From: Candidatus Aminicenantota bacterium
Lineage (GTDB): Bacteria; Acidobacteriota; Aminicenantia; UBA2199
Direction of reading: 5' to 3'
Length of the DNA stretch: 64,000 nucleotides
Assembly: GCA_026393835.1 (NCBI GenBank)
Contig: JAPKZK010000052.1
Coordinates: 1 to 64,000 of the forward strand
The notes beneath the pieces were generated by a model that had not been told where the DNA came from, ran no database searches, and saw only the letters and a program-made list of their open reading frames with translations. The position numbers and the translations under genes are program-made. Positions 44,876-53,520 of the stretch are shown piece after piece. Numbering within the stretch: the first letter of the stretch is position 1; every line of letters starts with the position of its first letter.

Positions 44876-45760
44876 TTAACGAGCCCGGGCTTCGGTTCCG
44901 GGCGCTGCTTTTTCTACCGGGATATTGACCGGGACTCGATGGCGCTGCAGTCCAAGTTTTTTCCTATCCAGGCCCATGGCCAAACCAATGGCCTGGGTGA
45001 TGTAGATCACAGGGATATCGTATTTTTTCTTAGTGAATTTTTCGATGGCGGACCGCCGCATATCCAGGTTGGAGTGGCACATGGGGCAGGCGACGATAAT
45101 CGCTTGCGCGCCCCGTTCGACGGCGTCATTAATAATATTACCGCTGAGCCTGGCCACGGTGGCGGTGCGCGAGACGGAAAACCCGGCCCCGCAGCATTCG
45201 ACTTTAAACGCCCAGTCGATGGGGTCGGCGCCGATCTTTTTCATGATGGCGTCCATGGTTTGGGGGTCTTCTGGGCGGTCGAAATTCAAAATTTTATGGG
45301 GTCTGACCAGCAGGCAGCCGTAATAGCAGGCCACTTTGTGGGCAAAGGGCGCTTTGATTGCCGTTTGCCATTTTTCTTCCGGGATGCGTTCGATCATTTC
45401 TATGATATTGATGATCCTGGCAGTGCCTTTGTATTCGGTCCCGATGATCCCGGATACTTTTTTCTTGAGGTCATCATTTTCCAACAGCTCGTGGCGGGTA
45501 ACGAACAACCGGCTGTAGCAGGCGGCGCAGGGCACGACGACTTCCTCCATTCCGGCGGCTTCCGCGGCCGCCAGGATGCGGGCAGGGAGCGCCAGGGAGA
45601 GCTCGTGATTGAGATTATGGGCCGCTGTAGCGCCGCAGCAATTCCAATCGGGCACTTCCAACAGCTCGAATCCGACTGCGTCGGCCAGGGCTTTGACCGA
45701 TTCGCTGTACTCGCGGGACGAACCTGTTAACGAACAGCCGGGATAGAATCCGATTTTCAT
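44876..45760 (-). CDS. hdrB: Heterodisulfide reductase subunit B
   Basis: HdrB carries the two non-cubane 4Fe-4S clusters that reduce a disulfide. Both CCG motifs are complete: NCCGATAAH..PCAACYS and VECCGAGFS..ACPMCHS. The ATG at 45760 overlaps the hdrC stop (ATGA) and has AGGAGG before it, giving 294 residues; a longer frame is unlikely. In bacteria without coenzyme M the disulfide partner is unknown, with DsrC-like proteins as one option. None is seen in the window. Confidence 0.94.
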   Translation of the reverse strand: MKIGFYPGCSLTGSSREYSESVKALADAVGFELLEVPDWNCCGATAAHNLNHELSLALPARILAAAEAAGMEEVVVPCAACYSRLFVTRHELLENDDLKKKVSGIIGTEYKGTARIINIIEMIERIPEEKWQTAIKAPFAHKVACYYGCLLVRPHKILNFDRPEDPQTMDAIMKKIGADPIDWAFKVECCGAGFSVSRTATVARLSGNIINDAVERGAQAIIVACPMCHSNLDMRRSAIEKFTKKKYDIPVIYITQAIGLAMGLDRKKLGLQRHRVPVNIPVEKAAPGTEARAR

Positions 45761-46338
45761 CTGGGTTCCTCCTTTTTCTTTTTCAGCGTTCCCGAAAAAA
45801 TCCTGCTCATTTGTTTTTTGCCTTTGATCATTTCCGGGATGACGTGCAATTTGCCGGCCAGGAACATCCACGGGGCTATCAGTATGTCCTGGAGCAAGTG
45901 CCGGGTGCGGGCTTTATAATCCACGATCAGGCCCATCTCGTACAGGCGTCCGGTGGTCCGGATGGAGTCGAGGAAGGCTTTGTGGAAGGCGATGATATCC
46001 CTGGCCCTGGGGTTGGCGATACCGCGTTTGAGGGCTTCGCTTCTCAGGTAGTCCATTACTTTGGGGAAATCCACTTCCTGGGGGCATCGGGCGATGCAGG
46101 TTTCGCAGGTCAGGCACAGCCAGATGGACATTGACCTTAAAACTTTGTCTTCCAGGGGTGGGGTTCCTATTTGAAGCATCCTGAGCACCTGGCTTGGCGG
46201 ATAATCCATCTCTTCCGCCAACGGGCAGCCGGCAGAACACTTACCGCATTGATAGCATTGGGCGACTGAGACGCCCGTATACTCTTCGATGCGGTGGTTT
46301 AACGTTTGACATTCGCAACCATGAGTAGTACTTGACAT
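45757..46338 (-). CDS. hdrC: Heterodisulfide reductase subunit C
   Basis: The 193-residue protein has the two classic 4Fe-4S motifs CYQCGKCSAGCP (about residues 28-39) and CLTCETCIARCP (about 75-86), which carry electrons from HdrA to HdrB. It is the first gene of the operon hdrC-hdrB-hdrA-mvhD-floxC-floxB-floxA. AGGAG precedes the ATG and a good promoter lies just upstream. Confidence 0.94.
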   Translation of the reverse strand: MSSTTHGCECQTLNHRIEEYTGVSVAQCYQCGKCSAGCPLAEEMDYPPSQVLRMLQIGTPPLEDKVLRSMSIWLCLTCETCIARCPQEVDFPKVMDYLRSEALKRGIANPRARDIIAFHKAFLDSIRTTGRLYEMGLIVDYKARTRHLLQDILIAPWMFLAGKLHVIPEMIKGKKQMSRIFSGTLKKKKEEPR

Positions 46339-46366
46339 GGAAAATCTCCTGTTTTGAAAAGGTGAA

Positions 46367-46395
46367 ATTTTATCTTAATTTTTTGTATTTGGCAA
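46367..46395 (-). promoter_or_regulatory. Promoter of the hdr-flox operon
   Basis: On the - strand: TTGCCA (46395-46390), exact 17-bp spacer, TAAAAT (46372-46367). The leader to the hdrC ATG would be about 22 nt. Confidence 0.7.
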
Positions 46396-46521
46396 GTCTT
46401 TTTTTTTATTTTTTTATGGCTTTCTTTATATATGCGCATCAAGGTTAATTGAAAAGAGTTAAAAAAAAAATTTTTTTCCTTTTTTCTTTTCGTGTTTTTC
46501 GCGTATTTCGCGGGTGTTAGA

Positions 46522-47868
46522 TTATATATCGGCAAATGTTTGTTTGATCAGGTTGAGCATACGGGCATTTTCGGAATGGCCGGTTTTTTGGGCGGTGATT
46601 TTGCCCCGGATGGGTCTGCCCAGGAGGTAAAAATCGCCGATGATATCCAGTATCTTATGCCGGGCCAGTTCTTCTTTGAAGCGCAGCTCCGTGTTCAGGA
46701 TTTTCCCGTGATCGATCATGATGAAATTATCGATGCGTCCGCCTTCGGCCAGGCCCATCTGGGAGAGTTTGCTTAGTTCGTCCACGAAGCCGTAGGTGCG
46801 GGCCGGGGCGATTTCCCGTTCAAAATCTTCAAAACTGTTCATGACGAAATGATAGGTCATTTTTCCCAGGGGTTCGGGGTAAATCGTTGTATAAGTTACT
46901 GAAAACCGGTCCGCGGGTTCTATTTTAATAAACTTACCGTCCTCTTCTTCTTCGCCCACCATCAGCGTTTTTGTAATAACGATTTCAGGGATAAACTCTT
47001 CCTGGTCCACTATGCCGGTATTGCGGATGAATTCGCAGAGCTGCGCCGCGGAGCCGTCGCCGATGGGGACTTCTTTATTGATCTTAACAGCGAGGTTGGT
47101 AATGCCGGCGGCGTGGAGGGTGGCCATGAAATGTTCGATGGTTTTAGCTTCCAGGTCATCTTTGCGGATGGAAGTGGCGTAACTGGTGGTATCCACGAAT
47201 TCGATTTTTGCCGGGATATAACCGGTTGCCGAGATATTTTCAAAGCGGATGCCTTTGCCGGTGGGTAGGGGTTTGATGACCATGCCGGTTTTTTCGCCGG
47301 AGTGAAGGCCCAGGCCGTAGAATATATTACTGGCCCGGACGGTTTTTTGTTTTCGCGAATAGGCGGCTTCATCCAGGTTAAAAGCGATATCGGAGGAAGC
47401 TTCTTCGCCCATGATTTTCTGTTTACTATCTGTTTTGGTTTCTTTGAGGATGGATTTCAAGCGGACATTTTCATCCAGCACCTGGCGGAAATCAAGACCT
47501 CTTTTGAGGACCAGCATGACTTTTTCCAGGCTGAGGGGTTTTTCCAGGAAATCGTAGGCGCCTTGTTTAACGGCGCGGACAGCGGTGGAGATGTTGCCGT
47601 GGCCGGAGATCATAATGATGATCTGTTTCGGGTCGATGGCCAGTATGCGTTGCAGTGTTTCCAGGCCGTCGATGCCCGGCAGCCAGATATCGAGGAATAT
47701 CCCGTCGGGTCTGATGTTTTTGAATTTTTCGATGCCTTCTTCGCCGGAGGCGGCAAAAAAGGTTTTATATCCTTCATCCTGTAGTATCGACGCCAGGGAA
47801 ACCTGGATGTTTTTCTCATCATCGATGACCAGGATTTTTTTCATATTTATTTTATTTTCATTGTCCAT
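46522..47868 (-). CDS. lpxC: Response-regulator receiver fused to LpxC deacetylase
   Basis: Residues 1-125 are a complete CheY-like receiver: Asp16-Asp17, the phosphoacceptor Asp61 (FLDIWLPG), Ser in MISGHG and Lys in FLEKP. A helical linker follows, like that of NtrC-type regulators. Residues about 178-448 are UDP-3-O-acyl-GlcNAc deacetylase (LpxC), which commits precursors to lipid A. Its motifs are GLGLHSG, TIEHFMATL (zinc His), PIGDGSAAQ, APARTYGF, HKILDIIGD (zinc His and Asp) and KTGHSEN. All catalytic residues seem to be kept. Usual LpxC is about 300 residues, so the receiver is an added domain. AAGAAGG precedes the start, 38 bp after the Roco gene. Confidence 0.9.
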   Translation of the reverse strand: MDNENKINMKKILVIDDEKNIQVSLASILQDEGYKTFFAASGEEGIEKFKNIRPDGIFLDIWLPGIDGLETLQRILAIDPKQIIIMISGHGNISTAVRAVKQGAYDFLEKPLSLEKVMLVLKRGLDFRQVLDENVRLKSILKETKTDSKQKIMGEEASSDIAFNLDEAAYSRKQKTVRASNIFYGLGLHSGEKTGMVIKPLPTGKGIRFENISATGYIPAKIEFVDTTSYATSIRKDDLEAKTIEHFMATLHAAGITNLAVKINKEVPIGDGSAAQLCEFIRNTGIVDQEEFIPEIVITKTLMVGEEEEDGKFIKIEPADRFSVTYTTIYPEPLGKMTYHFVMNSFEDFEREIAPARTYGFVDELSKLSQMGLAEGGRIDNFIMIDHGKILNTELRFKEELARHKILDIIGDFYLLGRPIRGKITAQKTGHSENARMLNLIKQTFADI

Positions 47869-47906
47869 GTTTTTACCTTCTTGCCTTTTATCTTTCTTCT
47901 TTCGCT

Positions 47907-50900
47907 CTACATCTCCACCAGGATATGGTACAGTAATGTCTCTCCTTCGTTACAACGGTGGCGGGTGCGATAGGCTTTGATTTTATTAAAACCGGTGCCT
48001 GTGTCCTCGATTTCACCGATTAAAGGGTATTGATATTCGATGCGTGATAGGTTCTCCCGGTATTGCTTGCATAATACCGGGAAATCAGGGGCTGTTGCAT
48101 ATACCAGGATGAAATTCTCTTTCACGCCATTGCAGTCATAGACGTGTATTTTTTTTATATGTTCGTCGGTGGTGGTTTGATTCCATCCACCCAGGTTGAG
48201 GGCTTCGATAATGGAGACGGTTCGACCGTCTTCATCTTCGACTTTGATATCCAATTCTCCCGGTCGTTTCGGCGAAGCCGAAGCTGAACGACTCCACAAG
48301 GTTTGATCTTTCACTCGGAACCCAATGGTGTTCAGTAGAAGTGCTACAACTGTATTGCGGCTGTTTTCATCCGGTTGAAGGGTTTTCGATATACCATGGA
48401 TTTGGGAAGCGATGGTCACCAAATTATCGAATAGATTCGCCGGTTTTTCCGGCGTTTTCAGACCTTTCAGTAATTTTTCCGTTGGAATATCGTCAAGGCT
48501 TTTGTCGCAGCGGGCGTCCTTGCCTTTCTCCGCTAACCGGCGCAGCACATCGTATTTATAAAAATGGGGTTCTTTGGATTGAACGCATTCGTGACAACTA
48601 CAGGGAACCTCCTCGAAAACATGTTTTTCTTTTTCCATGTTCAAGGTTTCGTGGATGTGGTCGAAATGGCTGCGAATAATTGCCATTAACTGGTCCGGTG
48701 ATTGCCCGGAAACGGAAACGCGGATACGCTTTTGTAGGGAGTCACTGACCACCAGGGCATTGGAATTGTCGAACGCCAGTTCTACGCCGTTTTTCCAGTA
48801 ATGGGCATCGCGGACCAGGTAATGGATGCGGCTGATAAACCGCGTGATGATTCCCGCCGGCATGAAGTCGTAGGAGTAATGGAGATTCAAAGGGGAACTG
48901 TAGGAAGCGAAGTCGATATCCCGGCGTTCCGTCTGGAGGAGTTCGGGGATGATATAATCGTCGGTACCCACTATTTTGAAACAAAGTTCGAATTTCTCCA
49001 TGAGCCGAAGCAATAGAAAATGCTTATCTTTCGGGTACGTCCCGGCGTCCCAGTATTTGCATATGTCGGAATGGTTAAATTTCCCGTTGTTCTTTTGGAT
49101 ATCAAGGGAGTCGATCAGGGCATATACCGCCTTCGTGGCCCATTCGGGTTTCAATATAACGGTATCGGTTAATTTGGAATCCTCATGAAAGTGGAGGATG
49201 ATGCCCAGGTCGTGGAGGTAATCGCTGAGAAAAAGGGCTTTTTCGTCGTTCATCCCTTGGGAGCGGCATACTTTAAAATAGTCGTCGAGGCTAATGTAAT
49301 CACGGTCCATTGATTTTAACGCATCGCGGATATCCATCCAGCGTTTGGGCAGTCTGTCCAGCAGGTGCGGCATCCCGGATAATGTGGTGCGGATAATTTC
49401 GGTCAATTCCGGGATACGTTGACCGGTGACGCAGCTCACCTGGAGAAATCCCCGGATGTTGGGGAATTTATCTTTATAAGCGGATTCCGCAATCTGCTTG
49501 ATGCGCTGTTCGGATTTGTTCATCACAACGATGACCGGGCTTTCCGCGGCCAGGATTTTGACGGCATTGAGCCAGTAGTCGAAACTTTGTATTTCTCCTT
49601 CTTTTCTTGGGTCCCAAACAAAGAGATAGAGGGAGCGTTTGGTGAGGAAGAATTGGTGGGTGGCGTGGAGGATTTCCTGGCCGCCAAAATCCCAGAAATG
49701 AATGTTCACATTATGGATTTGGTTGTCGGGGAAGGTGCAGGTAAGTTGCCAAAGTTGGATATCGACGCCGGGAGTGGTAACTTCTTTACCTTGTTCCACC
49801 ACGAAAGAGTTATCCTTGAGTTTTTTCATAAGGCTGGTTTTACCCACATCGCCGCTGCCCACCAGGAGGAGTTTGGTTTCGAGGAAAAGCACGGTGGCCC
49901 CTTCCATTTCAGCGAAATAGTTTTTAACGGCGGCTGTCCCTTTTTTAACGATCTCGGCAGGGGGATCGGTGAGGGGGTTATCGAGGAGAAGCAAACCTGG
50001 AATAAAATTATCTACCCACTTTATTTCCAGGTTGGGCCACCAGGTAATGATTTCGGGCGGAAGTTTTTCGATGCGATTCCTTCTTACATCTAATACTTTT
50101 AAATTCTTCAATTCCCGCAATGGACTGATGTCCGTGATTTGATTTTCATATAGGGCAAGTGTTTCCAAATTCGTCAAAGCGATCAATGGTTTTATATTAA
50201 GGTCGGTTATCTGATTAGCACCCAGGCCAAGCCTTTTTAAATTTTTAAAGGAAGAGAGCACCGTGAATTTCATGATTTTATTTTTACTTAAGTAAAGTTC
50301 TTCAAGTTTTGCCATGTCCTGAAGAGGCGTGAGGTCCGTGAGTTCATTTTCATGTAAATTAAGCACTGTCAAATTCTTCAATTTCCGAAGGGTCGTGAGG
50401 TCTGTAATTTGATTAATCTTTAAATTAAGATCAGTCAGGTTTGTCAATTCCCGGAGCGGCGTGAGGTCCGTGATCTGATTTCCGAATAAATAAAGTTCTG
50501 TCAGATTTTTCAAATCCTTCAGCGGGGTGAGGTCAGTGATCCGATTCAAACTTAAATCCAGGCGTGTTAACTTACTTAATTTCTCAAGTGGAGCAATACC
50601 GGATATGCGGTTGCGCCCAAGGTTCAACACAGCCAGGTCAGTCAATTCCCGGACCGGGGATATTTCGAGTATTTGGTTTTTAGTCAGGTTCAAATAAACC
50701 AAACCGGTCAATTGATTGATGGCAGAAATATTATCTATTTGATTACCCGCCGCATCCAGGTAATTTAAACGGGTTAATCCCCGGATAGAAGCGATATCTA
50801 TGATTTTGTTGTTAGATATATTCAGGTAGATAATTTCACATAGTTCTTCAAGGGTAGAAATATCGGATATTGAATTACCCTGCAAATCTAAATGTTTAAT

Positions 50901-51290
50901 AGAATGTAGACTTCGGAGAGGTTCGATATCCTTCAATTGGTTATTACGAAGATCCAGACTCAGTAAATCCACCAGGTCCGCCAGGGGTGAAATATTCTTA
51001 ATGCGATTCCAGCCGAGGTTTAAGTGGGCGATGCGCTTTAATCCCCTGAGGAAGGAGATATCTTCGATGTTGTTCATCGCTAAATCCAGGTGAGTTAATG
51101 ATTTCATCTGTCTAAGCAAAGAAAAATCATTTGCTTTTACATTCCGTAAAACCAACCCGGTGACTGCCCCGGTTTCGTCGATGGAATAGCCGTTTTGTTC
51201 GGCATCCGTCAATTGATCGAAATCACCCGGCTTTAATTCGACGCCGGTTTCTTTTGCCAATTGATGGATTAATTTCAAATCACCGGTCAT
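47907..51290 (-). CDS. LRR-Roc-COR (Roco) GTPase with extra C-terminal domain
   Basis: The 1127-residue protein starts with about 17 leucine-rich repeats of the 22-residue, LTxLTxLxLxxNxI type (residues 45-420). The Roc GTPase follows: P-loop GSGDVGKTS near 476, WDFGGQE near 533, and VMNKSE near 590. A COR dimerisation domain covers about 640-900. A Cys/His segment (CSCHECVQ) leads to a final 150-residue domain with PGELDIKV..SIIEALNL, which may be a degenerate nuclease-like fold. The ATG overlaps the stop of the HNH gene (ATGA), so it is the third gene of a cassette with an SMC-like ATPase and HNH protein. It probably acts as a sensor or switch. Confidence 0.9.
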   Translation of the reverse strand: MTGDLKLIHQLAKETGVELKPGDFDQLTDAEQNGYSIDETGAVTGLVLRNVKANDFSLLRQMKSLTHLDLAMNNIEDISFLRGLKRIAHLNLGWNRIKNISPLADLVDLLSLDLRNNQLKDIEPLRSLHSIKHLDLQGNSISDISTLEELCEIIYLNISNNKIIDIASIRGLTRLNYLDAAGNQIDNISAINQLTGLVYLNLTKNQILEISPVRELTDLAVLNLGRNRISGIAPLEKLSKLTRLDLSLNRITDLTPLKDLKNLTELYLFGNQITDLTPLRELTNLTDLNLKINQITDLTTLRKLKNLTVLNLHENELTDLTPLQDMAKLEELYLSKNKIMKFTVLSSFKNLKRLGLGANQITDLNIKPLIALTNLETLALYENQITDISPLRELKNLKVLDVRRNRIEKLPPEIITWWPNLEIKWVDNFIPGLLLLDNPLTDPPAEIVKKGTAAVKNYFAEMEGATVLFLETKLLLVGSGDVGKTSLMKKLKDNSFVVEQGKEVTTPGVDIQLWQLTCTFPDNQIHNVNIHFWDFGGQEILHATHQFFLTKRSLYLFVWDPRKEGEIQSFDYWLNAVKILAAESPVIVVMNKSEQRIKQIAESAYKDKFPNIRGFLQVSCVTGQRIPELTEIIRTTLSGMPHLLDRLPKRWMDIRDALKSMDRDYISLDDYFKVCRSQGMNDEKALFLSDYLHDLGIILHFHEDSKLTDTVILKPEWATKAVYALIDSLDIQKNNGKFNHSDICKYWDAGTYPKDKHFLLLRLMEKFELCFKIVGTDDYIIPELLQTERRDIDFASYSSPLNLHYSYDFMPAGIITRFISRIHYLVRDAHYWKNGVELAFDNSNALVVSDSLQKRIRVSVSGQSPDQLMAIIRSHFDHIHETLNMEKEKHVFEEVPCSCHECVQSKEPHFYKYDVLRRLAEKGKDARCDKSLDDIPTEKLLKGLKTPEKPANLFDNLVTIASQIHGISKTLQPDENSRNTVVALLLNTIGFRVKDQTLWSRSASASPKRPGELDIKVEDEDGRTVSIIEALNLGGWNQTTTDEHIKKIHVYDCNGVKENFILVYATAPDFPVLCKQYRENLSRIEYQYPLIGEIEDTGTGFNKIKAYRTRHRCNEGETLLYHILVEM

Positions 51291-51991
51291 TTCTCCGATC
51301 CCCTCCGTGGAATTGACTGATCTCTGGACATTGCCATTGCATAAGCAGTAAAAAAGCGATCGACTTTAAAAGGCTCTTTGATTTTTTCTTTAAATTGCAC
51401 TTCATTTAAGAATTCTTCCCGTTCATAATGAACGGTTTCATGATTTAATTGAAGTAAGTTGATCATCTCAGCAATACGTTTTCTTTCATCATCGCTGCGA
51501 TCCGGATGCGCCACAAAGCAATTTGTCCTTTTATTATATGCCAACAATTCGAATGGATCATACCCGGGCAAATCCGGTTTCAAAATATAATCGACATCCG
51601 CATCGCTTTTATCAATATTAATATCAGTGTGAATTATAAATAGGTTATCCCAGTCCCAGAATTTTTGCGCTTTTAAACGTGGATCAAAATGTTCCAGGCT
51701 GCCGAATTTTCCAATTTTCCTGCTCTTAGTCTCTTTAAATAGAATATTTCCACATTCATCAACAATGCTTTTTGTTTTTTTATACCTTCCTTCTTGCCAA
51801 TTTTCTTCTTCGATAAGACGGGGGCTGCATAAACGCATCTCTGTATACGCGCACACTCCTCCCTGGCAGTAAAGCAGGTTCATTACAACATCTATATAAT
51901 ATTCCTCGGAGTTATGTTTTTTATTGGATTCTATCCATTTCTTATATTCCGTGGAAAGGATTTTACTCTTATCCTTATCGATACGCCTCAT
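51287..51991 (-). CDS. HNH nuclease-like protein of PtuB type
   Basis: The 234-residue protein resembles PtuB, the HNH nuclease of Septu defence and retron Ec78. Landmarks are YCQGGVCAYTEMRLC (42-55), SLEHFDP (His101), WDWDNLF (Asn117) and DINIDK (Asn126, Lys129), followed by a LLQLNHETV helix. The first motif reads CAYT instead of CAYC, and the later Cys pair (CxxCN) is replaced by HTDIN, so zinc binding may be lost. The ATG at 51991 overlaps the ATPase stop (ATGA), and its own stop overlaps the Roco ATG, which ties the three genes into one translational unit. Confidence 0.8.
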   Translation of the reverse strand: MRRIDKDKSKILSTEYKKWIESNKKHNSEEYYIDVVMNLLYCQGGVCAYTEMRLCSPRLIEEENWQEGRYKKTKSIVDECGNILFKETKSRKIGKFGSLEHFDPRLKAQKFWDWDNLFIIHTDINIDKSDADVDYILKPDLPGYDPFELLAYNKRTNCFVAHPDRSDDERKRIAEMINLLQLNHETVHYEREEFLNEVQFKEKIKEPFKVDRFFTAYAMAMSRDQSIPRRGSEK

Positions 51992-53448
51992 TGCCCGTCG
52001 CTCCCAGTGCGCCACCCAAGCAACCGGTTTAATTCCAGGCAGAGTTGTTTCTTTTTTTGTCCTTCTTCGGAGTTCAGTTCATTGGTTTTTTTTAGTTTTT
52101 CGATTTGCACTTCCAACTCTGATAATTTGATCAACGCCTGGATCCGTTTACTGTTGCCCTCTTTTTTTAAGTCGAAAATACGCCGCAAAATGGAATCCCA
52201 CCGTAAGTATTCGGGAAAGTACATGTAATGATCCACCTGGTTTTTGTCCTCGTACTGCAGCTCCTGGAAAACGGATTTGCAGTCTGGATCGAATTTCAAT
52301 TCGACGATCTCCCAGGGTTCGAAGCATGAAGCAATCATGGGCGAATGGGTGGCGAAGAAAAACTGGCTCCCTTTTGCCAGGCTTACATACGTGTCGATAA
52401 TAGTGGCTTGAAAATCCGGGTAAAGGGAACGTTCGGGTTCATCGACCAGGATAACGGCATGCGCCGGTTTCATTTGATACAGGGGGATAATGGTTTTTAT
52501 CATCTGCCAGGTGCCCGTACTCCAGGATTCGAGCGGAACATCCAGGCCTTCTATCGTTTGCAATTGCACAACACCTTGTTTGTCAATGGTTTTCAATTCA
52601 ATATCGCGTTTAACCCGGAGCCCCAGTTTTGCGAGGATGAGATCCAGGTATTCGGCCAGTTTTGTTAAGGGATGGGGATTATTGGCTCTCCACGATTCAA
52701 GCTCGTCTTGCATTTTTCGTATTTTGGAGAGTCCGGCATCTTTTTGATCGAGAATATCGGCGATTTTACTTTTATGATCACTTTCTTCCAATAAATAATT
52801 ACGGATATCTTTTTCAACCACGTTCCAGATTTCCCCGATATCTTCGAAGTCAAAATCGATAAGTTGTGTGATATCCAGTTTATCACGGAAAGCATTCTTT
52901 TTACTTTTCTTTGCCCCCTCCTCTACGGATTTTACCCGCTCGACGAATTTCGCTTTAATTTCTTGCATGAAGGGAGAAAGGTTGAGGTTTCCCTTCTTTC
53001 CCCAGAAATTTCGTTGGCTGAGCGACTCCGTTGGGAAATTGATCATTAACGGGGCAATCTTTTGAATTTCCTCGAATAGTATCCTGTCGCAATCGGCAGG
53101 GGACGGTTTGCCTTTACCCTTGCCTTTGCCCTTTATCACAAAAGAGGAGTACTCCAGGTCTGGACCATTATTTGACAACCGGTATTCAAGGTCACCGACT
53201 ACGAAATCGATAGAAGCGATTCCATCTTTGGGTACGGCAAGTATTGAATCTTCGCAGATACCCCGGTCCCGTGAAATAAACCACTTCATCAAACGGAGTA
53301 AACTGGTTTTACCGGTTCCACTCTGACCGATGATACATACTTTTTCCAGGGGTTGCCCTGCTTTTTCATGGCCTTTGGGATAGGTCAGATCTATCGCGAC
53401 ATCCTTAAACTGGAAAAAGTTCTTTAATTCTATCCTCTTTATCTTCAT
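51988..53448 (-). CDS. SMC/ABC-like ATPase of PtuA type
   Basis: The 486-residue ATPase has an SMC-like head: KIKRIELKNFFQFKD, Walker A GQSGTGKTS (41-49), a WSTGTWQM signature-like segment, Walker B AVILVDEPERSLYP (about 332) and the switch His in ATHSPMI (about 366). A helical, coiled-coil insert fills the middle, and the C-terminal 60 residues are again helical. It fits the PtuA/AAA_21-type ATPases that pair with HNH nucleases in anti-phage systems. The ATG at 53448 has GAGG upstream; a TTG four codons earlier is less likely. It heads the ATPase-HNH-Roco cassette. Confidence 0.85.
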   Translation of the reverse strand: MKIKRIELKNFFQFKDVAIDLTYPKGHEKAGQPLEKVCIIGQSGTGKTSLLRLMKWFISRDRGICEDSILAVPKDGIASIDFVVGDLEYRLSNNGPDLEYSSFVIKGKGKGKGKPSPADCDRILFEEIQKIAPLMINFPTESLSQRNFWGKKGNLNLSPFMQEIKAKFVERVKSVEEGAKKSKKNAFRDKLDITQLIDFDFEDIGEIWNVVEKDIRNYLLEESDHKSKIADILDQKDAGLSKIRKMQDELESWRANNPHPLTKLAEYLDLILAKLGLRVKRDIELKTIDKQGVVQLQTIEGLDVPLESWSTGTWQMIKTIIPLYQMKPAHAVILVDEPERSLYPDFQATIIDTYVSLAKGSQFFFATHSPMIASCFEPWEIVELKFDPDCKSVFQELQYEDKNQVDHYMYFPEYLRWDSILRRIFDLKKEGNSKRIQALIKLSELEVQIEKLKKTNELNSEEGQKKKQLCLELNRLLGWRTGSDGQ

Positions 53449-53458
53449 GATAAACCTC

Positions 53459-53476
53459 AAAAACCCTTGTGGGTTT
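53459..53476 (-). terminator. Hairpin with U-run in the leader of the ATPase gene (possible attenuator)
   Basis: On the - strand AAACCC-ACAA-GGGTTT is followed by more Ts, then the ribosome-binding GAGG and the ATPase ATG. It has the layout of a small intrinsic terminator inside the 5' leader. Confidence 0.4.
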
Positions 53477-53520
53477 ATTTTTTAAATCAAAGCGATACCT
53501 CTATGTCATGAGAGAATTTA

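Noticed and set aside
44027..45730. A 567-codon open frame on the + strand, antisense to hdrA and hdrB
   Set aside because: It is the mirror of well-supported hdr genes, has no family likeness and is rich in Gly/Phe/Asp/His as expected for an antisense frame.
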